A DNA stretch of 6,274 bases from JAEUIE01 sp035430005. Lineage in GTDB: Bacteria > Planctomycetota > Planctomycetia > Gemmatales > HRBIN36. The position numbers were made by a program, and so were the translations under genes. The DNA is taken from the NCBI GenBank assembly GCA_035430005.1, contig DAOMFV010000195.1, positions 1-6,274 on the forward strand, in the 5' to 3' direction. This document shows positions 1 through 5,535 of the stretch, in pieces. Each line of letters starts with the position of its first letter. Position 1 is the first letter of the stretch. The notes beneath the pieces are model-generated. The model was given only the letters and a program-made list of their open reading frames with translations. It searched no databases and was not told the DNA's origin.

Positions 1-1748
1 TCGGGCATGGTGAACTTCACCTGCGTCGGCTTGCCGGGCACGAAGGCTTCGGGCTTTTCGAAGCTGTTGCGGAACTTGCCCCGCATCACATCGCCCCGCA
101 GCAACTGCTGATAGCCCCCCATGCGAACGTTAGCAGGGTTCGGATCAGGATCAGTCGCATCATCGGGATAGACATCGATGATCTTCACGATCCAGTCCGC
201 ATCGGTGCCAGTGGTCGAAACAACCAACTCCACTTCAATCGGCCCGGCGATGGTGAGATCGTTTTTGAGAACAGGCGTGGAGTAGGTCAGCACATCCGTC
301 CGTCGGCTGGCGAAACGCTGATCAGCAATCATATATTCCCGATCCATGCCGATACCGATCTTGTCGATGTAGGGCACAGGCTTGGCCGGGTCGCTGACGA
401 ACTCGTCGAAGCTGTTGTCGGATTGAGGGTGATTAATGCGAATGACTTCTAATGGCGATTGTTTTCCATCTTCCATCAATCCTGTCAATCTTTGACTTGG
501 TAGAAACTTGAACTCTGTTAGTTTCGTCTCCTTCGGCGGCCACGTCTCAAACTTCCGCCACTGGTTCGTCCCCGTCTCGAACACCCACGCCCCCGGTGCC
601 TTCCAATCGCCCTTCCCCTGTAGATGCTGCTGGAAGAACGGGAACTGAATCTTCTCTCGGAAGTAGTCGCCGGTCTTGGCGTTGAACTTGACGTTGCCCA
701 GGCTGTCGCCATCGCCACGGTTCCAACCGCCATGCACCCAGGGGCCCATGACAAGGGTGTTGCCCGGCTTGGCCACATTATGTCCGACATGAAGAGCGCC
801 GAACAAGTTCTCCGCATCATACCAGCCACCCACGGTAAGCACCGCGGGCTTGACATCCTTATTGATGTACTGCCGTATGTTGCGGCTCTTCCAGAAGTCG
901 TCGTAGGTGCCATGCCTCATCATCTCGTTCCAGAAGGCGACTTCGCCCTTGAGGTAGAGCTTGTCAGCGTAGCCGAGCGTGCCCATGCGAAGGAAGAAGT
1001 CGTACCCATCGGGGGTACCATGATCGAACGACATGTACGGGAACTTCGTCGTCGGCTCCGGGCGTGGCTTCCCGAAGTTGGCCAGGAAGTTGAAGCAGTG
1101 AGGCAGGAAGAGCGCCCCATTATGATGGAAGTCGTCGCCGATGAACCAGTCGGTGACCGGAGCCTGCGGCGAAACAGCCTTGAGGGCCGGGTGGGCATCG
1201 ATCATCCCCGCCGCAGTGTAGAAGCCCGGATAGCTGATGCCCCATTGGCCGACCCGCCCGTTGTGGTTGGGGATGTTCTTGATCAGCCATTCGATGGTGT
1301 CGTAGGTATCGCTGCTTTCATCGACATCGGTCTTGGCTTTCTTGTTGACGATGTGCGGCGTCATGTTGGTGAACTCACCTTCGGACATCCATCGCCCACG
1401 CACATCCTGATTGACGAAGATGTAGCCTTCCTTATCGAAGTGCGTCGATGGCCCCAGCCGGGTACGGTACTTATCGATGCCGTAGGGCCCCACGCTGTAA
1501 GGCGTCCGCATCAGCATGAACGGATAGGGCCGTGAATCATCCTTAGGCCGATAGATGGAAGTGAACAACTTCTTCCCATCCCGCATCGGCACCATCACCT
1601 CATACTTGGTGTAGTTGGCGAGAACATAGTCAGCGTGTTGCTTCGCTTCATCGTCCACCACGGGAGCAGGCCGCTGGTTACGTGGAGCCTGGGCCAGGGC
1701 TGTTGTGGCAAAGGTGAAGAGCAGGGCGAGAACAAAGAGACGTTTCAT
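1..1748 (-). CDS. Secreted CocE/NonD family serine hydrolase (alpha-amino-acid ester hydrolase / X-Pro dipeptidyl-peptidase-like), C-terminus cut by window edge
   Basis: Reading the minus strand from ATG at 1748 gives 582 uninterrupted codons that run off the left edge. The N-terminus MKRLFVLALLFTFATTALAQ is a signal peptide with likely cleavage after Ala19, so the enzyme is exported. An alpha/beta-hydrolase domain follows (about residues 50-350). It has the oxyanion-type tyrosine in RTPYS (Tyr84), the nucleophile in GISYPG (Ser172), the acid in GGWYDAEN (Asp311) and the base in GPWVHGGW (His339). This order and spacing match the CocE/alpha-amino-acid ester hydrolase family, which cleaves esters, amides or N-terminal peptides through an acyl-enzyme. 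The rest (about 375-582) is the beta-rich C-terminal domain, including TDADWIVKIIDVYPDD. By comparison with relatives, roughly 50 residues are missing beyond the edge. Asp206 and Glu313 match the amine-binding carboxylate cluster of the amino-acid ester hydrolases, but the third position is Asn314. No strong Shine-Dalgarno precedes the start; GGGA lies about 8 bases upstream. The true substrate cannot be read from sequence. Confidence 0.93.
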   Translation of the reverse strand, partial: MKRLFVLALLFTFATTALAQAPRNQRPAPVVDDEAKQHADYVLANYTKYEVMVPMRDGKKLFTSIYRPKDDSRPYPFMLMRTPYSVGPYGIDKYRTRLGPSTHFDKEGYIFVNQDVRGRWMSEGEFTNMTPHIVNKKAKTDVDESSDTYDTIEWLIKNIPNHNGRVGQWGISYPGFYTAAGMIDAHPALKAVSPQAPVTDWFIGDDFHHNGALFLPHCFNFLANFGKPRPEPTTKFPYMSFDHGTPDGYDFFLRMGTLGYADKLYLKGEVAFWNEMMRHGTYDDFWKSRNIRQYINKDVKPAVLTVGGWYDAENLFGALHVGHNVAKPGNTLVMGPWVHGGWNRGDGDSLGNVKFNAKTGDYFREKIQFPFFQQHLQGKGDWKAPGAWVFETGTNQWRKFETWPPKETKLTEFKFLPSQRLTGLMEDGKQSPLEVIRINHPQSDNSFDEFVSDPAKPVPYIDKIGIGMDREYMIADQRFASRRTDVLTYSTPVLKNDLTIAGPIEVELVVSTTGTDADWIVKIIDVYPDDATDPDPNPANVRMGGYQQLLRGDVMRGKFRNSFEKPEAFVPGKPTQVKFTMP

Positions 1749-1778
1749 AAGTCATCCCAAGATGAGTGTGATGGGCAC

Positions 1779-1808
1779 ATGATAAGAGATGGAGGTATTA
1801 ATGAGCAA
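1779..1808 (-). promoter_or_regulatory. Candidate promoter for the minus-strand hydrolase gene
   Basis: On the minus strand, TTGCTC (1808-1803) and TATCAT (1784-1779) are separated by 18 bases. The -10 matches consensus at five of six positions and the -35 at three. Transcription would start about 25 bases upstream of the hydrolase ATG at 1748. The -35 lies only 9 bases from the end of the palindromic element. The weak -35 makes this tentative. Confidence 0.3.
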
Positions 1809-1820
1809 TCAAAAAACCCT

Positions 1821-1845
1821 CGTTCCCAGGCTCCGCCTGGGAACG
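1821..1845. repeat. REP palindrome, left copy
   Basis: An 11-bp perfect stem, CGTTCCCAGGC with GCCTGGGAACG, closes a TCC loop. It is the outer hairpin of the left arm of the nested element. As I recall, this unit recurs in planctomycete and some other bacterial intergenic regions. Confidence 0.85.
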
Positions 1846-1903
1846 CACTGCAACGGAGGCTCTGTCTCAAGTGTAAAAGCGGAGACTGGATACTGTCCCC
1901 GCC

Positions 1904-1920
1904 GCGAGGCGGAGCCTCGC
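1904..1920. repeat. Inner hairpin of the nested element
   Basis: A 7-bp perfect stem, GCGAGGC with GCCTCGC, has a GGA loop. The GGA loop and flanking GGC/GCC pairs are the same as in the right REP palindrome. A degenerate reverse-complement counterpart, GAGGCTCTGTCTC, sits at 1856-1868. It differs from the exact complement at two positions and would still pair as RNA with one G-U wobble. Confidence 0.7.
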
Positions 1921-1928
1921 ATCCAGTG

Positions 1929-1953
1929 CGTTCCCAGGCGGAGCCTGGGAACG
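1929..1953. repeat. REP palindrome, right copy (inverted relative to left)
   Basis: The stem is again CGTTCCCAGGC with GCCTGGGAACG, but the loop is GGA, the complement of the left copy's TCC. The two units are therefore in opposite orientation, as in a REPIN. It ends about 95 bases upstream of the gyrA start codon. Confidence 0.85.
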
Positions 1954-2049
1954 AGGCGATTTCCCTCTTTCAGCATGGCTCCTCACCTCACTTCCCCTAA
2001 AATAACCGTTCGTTTCTGATCGCTGACAGTCCGCAGAGCCAGAGGTTCT

Positions 2050-4785
2050 ATGCCCGATACACTTCCTCCCGATCTTCCCCCCACTGATGGCGCTCTCACT
2101 ACCACTCCGCCCGCTCCCGATGATCCCCGGGTGCAGCCTCTGGCCATCGAATCGGAACTGAAAGACAGCTACCTTAGCTACGCCATGTCGGTGATCGTCA
2201 GCCGGGCGCTACCCGATGTGCGTGATGGCCTCAAGCCTTCCCAGCGCCGCATCCTCGTGGCCATGAACGATCTGAATCTCGGCCCCGCTTCCAGCCGCAT
2301 GAAGTGCGCCAAGATCACTGGTCAAACCACCGGCGATTACCACCCGCACGGCACCATGGCTGTTTACGACACCCTTGTGCGCATGGCTCAGGACTGGGTG
2401 ATGCGCCACGTCCTCATCGACAAGCAGGGCAACTTCGGCTCCATCGCCGGCCTGCCCCCCGCCGCCGAGCGATATACCGAAGCCCGCCTCAGTGGGTTCG
2501 CTGCCGAGATGCTCGCCGATCTCGATAAAGACACCGTCGACATGGTCCCCAACTACGACGGCCGTGTAAAAGAACCGATGGTGCTGCCCAGCCGGTTCCC
2601 CAACCTGCTTGTCAACGGTTCGGGCGGCATCGCCGTCGGCATGGCGACCAGCATCCCACCGCACAACCTTGGCGAAGTCTGCAAAGCCGTCATCCGCCTG
2701 ATCGATAAGCCCAGTGTCTCCATCATGGAACTGATGGAAGACATTCCCGGCCCCGACTTCCCCACCGGTGGCGTCATCTGTGGTCGGCAGGGCATCCTCG
2801 ATGGCTACGCCACCGGCCGTGGCAAGATCGTCATTCGGGCACGGGCTACCATCAATGAAGAAGGCGCTCGCAGCCAGATCGTCATCTCCGATATTCCCTA
2901 CCAGCAGTCGCGCAACCGCATTATGGAACTGATCGGCGAAGCGATCAAGAACGAGAAGATCACCGGCATCAGCGGCGCGCCCCGCGACGAGTCCTCTGAA
3001 CGCCAAGGCAAACCTGTCAGCATCGTCTGCGATATCAAACGTGATGCAGACCCCAACCTCGTGCTTAACCAACTCTACCAGTTCACGCCGTTGCAGGAAA
3101 CCTTCAGCGTCATCCTGCTTGCCCTTGTCGATGGCCGACCGAAGACGCTCAACCTCAAGCAGATGCTGGAAGAGTATCTCCGCCACCGTGTGCGGGTCAT
3201 TCGTCGCCGGACTGAGTTCCTTCTCAGACAGGCCAAACATCGCGCTCACATTCTCGAAGGCCAGCTTATTGCCATCGCGAGTATCGATGAGGTCATTCGC
3301 ATCTGTCGTGCCGCTCCGAGCCGAGCTGAAGCCAAGAATCAATTGGTTGCCCTCGAAGTCTCCGCCGCCGTGATGGAGCGCGCCTTAGGTGCGGAGCACT
3401 TCGCCTCCCTGATTAAGGAAGTGGGCCAGAAGGCCAGCTTCTCCATGTCCGAAGAGCAGGCCGAGGCTGTCGTCCGCCTGCAACTGGGCCAGTTGGCTGC
3501 TCTCGAACGGGATGAAATCTTCAAGGAATACGCCGGGTTGCGGGCCAAGATCAACGAGTACGAAAAGCTGCTCAGCGATCAGCGCAACATCCTCGCCGTC
3601 GTTCGCAAGGACATGGAAGAGGTCAGCGCCAAGTATGGCAACGAACGCCGTACCCAGATCATCGATGAAGGCCCCGGCCAGGTTCGCCATGAAGACCTCA
3701 TCACCGAAGAGATGAACGTCGTCACCATCAGTCATGGCGGCTACATCAAGCGGCTGCCCAGCAATACCTACCGCAGCCAGAAGCGGGGGGGCAGGGGCGT
3801 CAGCGGCGGGCAGACCAAGGACGATGATTTCGTCGAGCACTTCTTCTCCGCTTCCACCCATGCCTATCTGCTCTTCTTCACCAACTTCGGCCAGGTCTAC
3901 TGGCTGAAGGTGTACGACATCCCACAGATGAGCCGCACCGCCGCCGGGCGAGCACTGCCGAACGTGATTTCGCTCAAGCCCGATGAAAAGGTCAGCGCCG
4001 TTATTCCCGTTCGTCGCTTCGAGCCGAACCAGTATCTGCTGATTGCCACCAAGCGAGGGCTGGTCAAGAAGACTGCTCTCGAACAATACTCACGCCCCCG
4101 CGCCGGCGGCATCATCGGCATCAACCTCGAAGAAGGGGACACGCTCCTCAACGCTGTCCTCGTCGGTGAAGGCGATGAAGTCGTCCTTGCCACCAGGAGC
4201 GGCATGGCCATCCGCTTCAGTGAAGCCGACGCCCGACCGATGGGCCGCGACACCAAGGGTGTCAAAGGTATCAACCTCGGCAAGGACGACGAAGTCGTCG
4301 GCATGGCTGTCGCCGATCCCGATGGCCAACTGCTTACTGTGTGTCAGAATGGTTTCGGGAAGCGCACGCCTTTTGGGCCGAGCGAGGCATCGATTACTGC
4401 GGCCAGTTCGGATGAAGAAACCCCAGAGGTAGCAGAGACTCCCGAAGCCGAAGGCGATGAGAACTCGCCGAGCAACATGCGCTACCGTACCCAGCGGCGT
4501 GGCGGCAAGGGCCTCAAGGACATTCGCACCAGTGAACGCAATGGTCCCGTCGTCTCTACCGTGGCTGTGCGCGAAGGCGATGAGATCATGGTCATCACCC
4601 AACAGGGCATGGTCACCCGTATGAAGGTCAACGACTTCCGTGCCATCGGCCGCAACACCCAGGGTGTCCGGCTGGCCAATCTGCAGGAAGGCGACAAAGT
4701 CGTAACAGCCGTCAAGCTCGGCGAGTTGGAAAACGGAGAAGGCGCGGAAGGGGATAACGAGCCTGCCGTAACGCCGGAACTATAG
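2050..4785 (+). CDS. gyrA: DNA gyrase subunit A
   Basis: GyrA is the DNA-cleaving subunit of gyrase (A2B2 with GyrB). It breaks and rejoins duplex DNA to introduce negative supercoils using ATP. The protein has 911 residues, against 875 in E. coli. Residues 1-30 are a Pro/Asp-rich extension. The core begins at IESELKDSYLSYAMSVIV and carries RALPDVRDGLKP (53-63), YHPHG (97-101), catalytic Tyr142 preceded by Arg141 in AERYTEAR, and the DNA-bending Ile194 in NGSGGIAVGMAT. A helical tower and coiled-coil region runs to about 540. Six repeats of the wrapping domain follow (starting near 556, 605, 661, 710, 760 and 845). The GyrA box QKRGGRG at 577-583 marks this as gyrase rather than ParC, and a second box, QRRGGKG, lies at 815-821. 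An acidic insertion (788-804) interrupts the fifth blade and the C-terminal tail is also acidic. The position equivalent to E. coli Ser83 is Met103, while Asp107 (Asp87) is kept. AGAGG at 2041-2045, 4 bases before ATG, is a modest ribosome site. TAAAAT at 1998-2003 could be a -10, but no good -35 accompanies it. No GyrB gene is adjacent. Confidence 0.96.
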   Translation: MPDTLPPDLPPTDGALTTTPPAPDDPRVQPLAIESELKDSYLSYAMSVIVSRALPDVRDGLKPSQRRILVAMNDLNLGPASSRMKCAKITGQTTGDYHPHGTMAVYDTLVRMAQDWVMRHVLIDKQGNFGSIAGLPPAAERYTEARLSGFAAEMLADLDKDTVDMVPNYDGRVKEPMVLPSRFPNLLVNGSGGIAVGMATSIPPHNLGEVCKAVIRLIDKPSVSIMELMEDIPGPDFPTGGVICGRQGILDGYATGRGKIVIRARATINEEGARSQIVISDIPYQQSRNRIMELIGEAIKNEKITGISGAPRDESSERQGKPVSIVCDIKRDADPNLVLNQLYQFTPLQETFSVILLALVDGRPKTLNLKQMLEEYLRHRVRVIRRRTEFLLRQAKHRAHILEGQLIAIASIDEVIRICRAAPSRAEAKNQLVALEVSAAVMERALGAEHFASLIKEVGQKASFSMSEEQAEAVVRLQLGQLAALERDEIFKEYAGLRAKINEYEKLLSDQRNILAVVRKDMEEVSAKYGNERRTQIIDEGPGQVRHEDLITEEMNVVTISHGGYIKRLPSNTYRSQKRGGRGVSGGQTKDDDFVEHFFSASTHAYLLFFTNFGQVYWLKVYDIPQMSRTAAGRALPNVISLKPDEKVSAVIPVRRFEPNQYLLIATKRGLVKKTALEQYSRPRAGGIIGINLEEGDTLLNAVLVGEGDEVVLATRSGMAIRFSEADARPMGRDTKGVKGINLGKDDEVVGMAVADPDGQLLTVCQNGFGKRTPFGPSEASITAASSDEETPEVAETPEAEGDENSPSNMRYRTQRRGGKGLKDIRTSERNGPVVSTVAVREGDEIMVITQQGMVTRMKVNDFRAIGRNTQGVRLANLQEGDKVVTAVKLGELENGEGAEGDNEPAVTPEL

Positions 4786-4844
4786 GCCTTAACTCATCAA
4801 CGCCATGATTGCCGATACCTTATTCATCATTCTCTCATGCAACT

Positions 4845-4869
4845 GTGCCACCGAGAGGGGGCCTGGCAC
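4845..4869. other. Imperfect inverted repeat downstream of gyrA
   Basis: GTGCCA (4845-4850) and TGGCAC (4864-4869) form a 6-bp stem around a 13-base loop, about 60 bases after the gyrA stop. No T-run follows, so it is not a standard intrinsic terminator. It could still act as a 3' stem-loop that stabilises the gyrA transcript or halts it with Rho. No better gyrA terminator was seen between 4786 and 4904. Confidence 0.3.
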
Positions 4870-4891
4870 TCAGGTAGACCCCGGAATTTAC

Positions 4892-4920
4892 CTGCCAATA
4901 AGTGATTCATGAACTATAAT
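4892..4920 (+). promoter_or_regulatory. Sigma70-type promoter for the small membrane protein gene
   Basis: A perfect -10 hexamer, TATAAT (4915-4920), lies 17 bases after CTGCCA (4892-4897), which matches the TTGACA consensus at four of six positions. Spacing is ideal. The start point would fall near 4927, so the mRNA leader before the ATG at 4967 would be about 40 bases. This argues against using the earlier in-frame ATG at 4934, which would leave almost no leader. It also suggests the small gene is transcribed separately from gyrA. Confidence 0.65.
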
Positions 4921-4935
4921 AAATAGTCCATGAAT
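4905..4935. promoter_or_regulatory. 31-bp imperfect dyad over the -10 box and start point, putative operator
   Basis: The left arm ATTCATG-A-ACTAT (4905-4917) and right arm ATAGT-C-CATGAAT (4923-4935) are inverted complements at 12 of 13 positions. They are separated by AATAA. The dyad encloses the TATAAT hexamer and the predicted start point. That placement fits a binding site for a dimeric repressor that would block RNA polymerase. Because the left arm lies upstream of the predicted start, it would not be in the mRNA, so a DNA-level operator fits better than an RNA hairpin. No regulator gene is in the window. Confidence 0.5.
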
Positions 4936-4966
4936 GTACTTCATCGTCCTTTTTCACGAGTCGCTT

Positions 4967-5359
4967 ATGCTCACCCACATGTTCAAGTATCTTGCTCTTC
5001 TCGGCCTGGTGGCCGCCCTGTTTATTGGCGGAGTCTTTGGTTACTACATGTATCAAGACAAGGCTACCCCCAATATTACTGAGGGACCTTTTATGAAGGA
5101 TTTTGATCGATCAAAATTGAAAGTTGTTTCCGCTGGCGCAGGCCCTGCGCCGGCGCCGACGAAGAAAACAGCCACCAAGGAGGGCGAGCCCGCGAAGCCT
5201 GATACTCCCCCAGCAGATTCCAAGGATAAGACAGAATCCAAGGATAAGACAGGGACCAAGCCCCCTGAGGACAAGCAGGCCACTCCGCCCAAGTCGGAAG
5301 CGGCGAAACCTGATGCTGGCAAGCAACCTGAGAAAACGCCGCCAGCTCCCCCCAAATAA
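4967..5359 (+). CDS. Small single-pass membrane protein with Lys/Pro/Ala-rich tail, unknown function
   Basis: From ATG at 4967 the product is 130 residues. It starts MLTHMFKYLALLGLVAALF with a hydrophobic span at about residues 8-29 that ends in GYYMYQDK. There is no convincing signal-peptidase site, so it looks like an uncleaved anchor. The N-terminus is probably cytoplasmic and the tail periplasmic. After about residue 55 the tail is low-complexity, dominated by Pro, Lys, Ala, Glu, Asp and Thr, and includes an imperfect duplication, DSKDKT-ESKDKT. Such tails are probably unstructured and may span or bind the envelope. I do not recognise a family. In-frame ATGs also occur at 4934 (141 residues) and 4979 (126 residues), and none has a clear Shine-Dalgarno. 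I chose 4967 from the predicted transcription start near 4927 and the position of the anchor; 4979 is almost as good. The gene has its own promoter and a strong terminator, so it is probably monocistronic. Confidence 0.7.
   Translation: MLTHMFKYLALLGLVAALFIGGVFGYYMYQDKATPNITEGPFMKDFDRSKLKVVSAGAGPAPAPTKKTATKEGEPAKPDTPPADSKDKTESKDKTGTKPPEDKQATPPKSEAAKPDAGKQPEKTPPAPPK
5100..5117. repeat. Perfect 18-bp palindrome inside the small membrane protein gene
   Basis: ATTTTGATC followed directly by GATCAAAAT is a perfect palindrome with no spacer. It lies in the coding stretch for DFDRSK, just after the membrane anchor. It is about 190 bases downstream of the promoter dyad and unlike it in sequence. It may be a protein-binding site or a chance result of codon choice. 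Confidence 0.45.
5216..5251 (+). repeat. 18-bp tandem duplication within the small membrane protein gene
   Basis: Two 18-base units (5216-5233 and 5234-5251) differ at one position, the third base of the unit. They are in frame and encode DSKDKT and ESKDKT. The near-identity suggests a recent duplication by slippage, consistent with a length-variable, unstructured tail. Confidence 0.8.
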
Positions 5360-5390
5360 CGATCTTGAGGGAGTCATTAGAAATGAATCG

Positions 5391-5421
5391 CACCCTGACA
5401 TTGTCGTCAGGGTGTTTTTTT
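5391..5421 (+). terminator. Rho-independent terminator after the small membrane protein gene
   Basis: A 9-bp perfect stem, CACCCTGAC (5391-5399) with GTCAGGGTG (5406-5414), encloses a 6-base loop and is followed directly by seven Ts (5415-5421). It begins 31 bases after the stop codon at 5359. It should separate this gene from the dehydrogenase gene downstream. Confidence 0.93.
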
Positions 5422-5523
5422 GCCGGTTGAGTTCGGGAAATACGTGCCTGTTCCGGCACAGGTATGGTATCCTATCGACGCCAAACGCTACAACGACATG
5501 AGAAGGGCTCAATGTCTGCGTCG

Positions 5524-5529
5524 AAGGAG
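5524..5529 (+). promoter_or_regulatory. Strong Shine-Dalgarno for the dehydrogenase gene
   Basis: AAGGAG sits 6 bases before the ATG at 5536 and decides that start. It is the only strong ribosome site among the four genes in the window. A GTG at 5533, directly before the ATG, would leave too short a spacing. No consensus promoter was found between 5422 and 5523. That stretch holds only a short inverted repeat, GTGCC/GGCAC with a TGTTCC loop, at 5444-5459. Confidence 0.8.
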
Positions 5530-5535
5530 TGCGTG

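Larger units (their letters stand above)
1818..1956. repeat. Nested REP-like inverted-repeat element (REPIN/MITE type)
   Basis: Positions 1818-1850 and 1924-1956 are exact reverse complements of each other: 33 bp with no mismatch, flanking a 73-bp centre. Each arm contains its own near-perfect hairpin (1821-1845 and 1929-1953). The centre holds a further hairpin at 1904-1920 and a decayed inverted counterpart at 1856-1868. An inverted pair of short palindromic units is the arrangement called a REPIN. Such non-autonomous elements are usually mobilised by a separately encoded REP-associated tyrosine transposase (RAYT). No transposase gene is in the window and I see no target-site duplication. 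The element fills most of the gap between the divergent hydrolase and gyrA genes, so it cannot be the terminator of either. Open frames that run through it translate the repeat and are not taken as genes. The REPIN label is inference from structure, and copy number elsewhere in the genome is unknown. Confidence 0.85.

Noticed and set aside
624..1535. 303-codon open frame on the plus strand opposite the hydrolase
   Set aside because: It is antisense to a well-supported hydrolase with signal peptide and complete catalytic triad. Its translation has no recognisable domain and reflects the codon bias of the real strand.
1818..1956. Palindromic element as a CRISPR repeat or bidirectional terminator
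   Set aside because: There are only two units, in inverted rather than direct orientation, with a structured centre rather than a spacer. It sits between divergent gene starts, not gene ends, and has no T-run after the stems.
1635..2019. Overlapping plus-strand frames through the intergenic palindrome (121 and 76 codons)
   Set aside because: They translate the REP element (for example VPRLRLGTHC and SQAPPGNA), which is a familiar artefact of this repeat. The first also overlaps the start of the hydrolase gene. Not considered coding.
2209..3342. 377-codon open frame antisense to gyrA, and a 233-codon one at 3385-4086
   Set aside because: Both lie wholly inside gyrA on the opposite strand, with no domain or ribosome site. 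They are typical shadow frames of GC-rich coding DNA.
2050..4785. Topoisomerase IV subunit ParC instead of GyrA
   Set aside because: The protein has a canonical GyrA box, six wrapping-domain repeats and an acidic tail, which are features of gyrase.
4934..4966. N-terminal extension of the small membrane protein from ATG at 4934
   Set aside because: The start would lie within the promoter dyad and about 7 bases after the predicted transcription start, with no Shine-Dalgarno. Downstream ATGs fit better, although a leaderless start is not excluded.
5444..5459. GTGCC/GGCAC inverted repeat before the dehydrogenase gene as an operator
   Set aside because: The arms are only 5 bp with a 6-base loop, an overlapping alternative pairing (CCTGT/ACAGG) exists, and no promoter hexamers are nearby. 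It is too weak to call.
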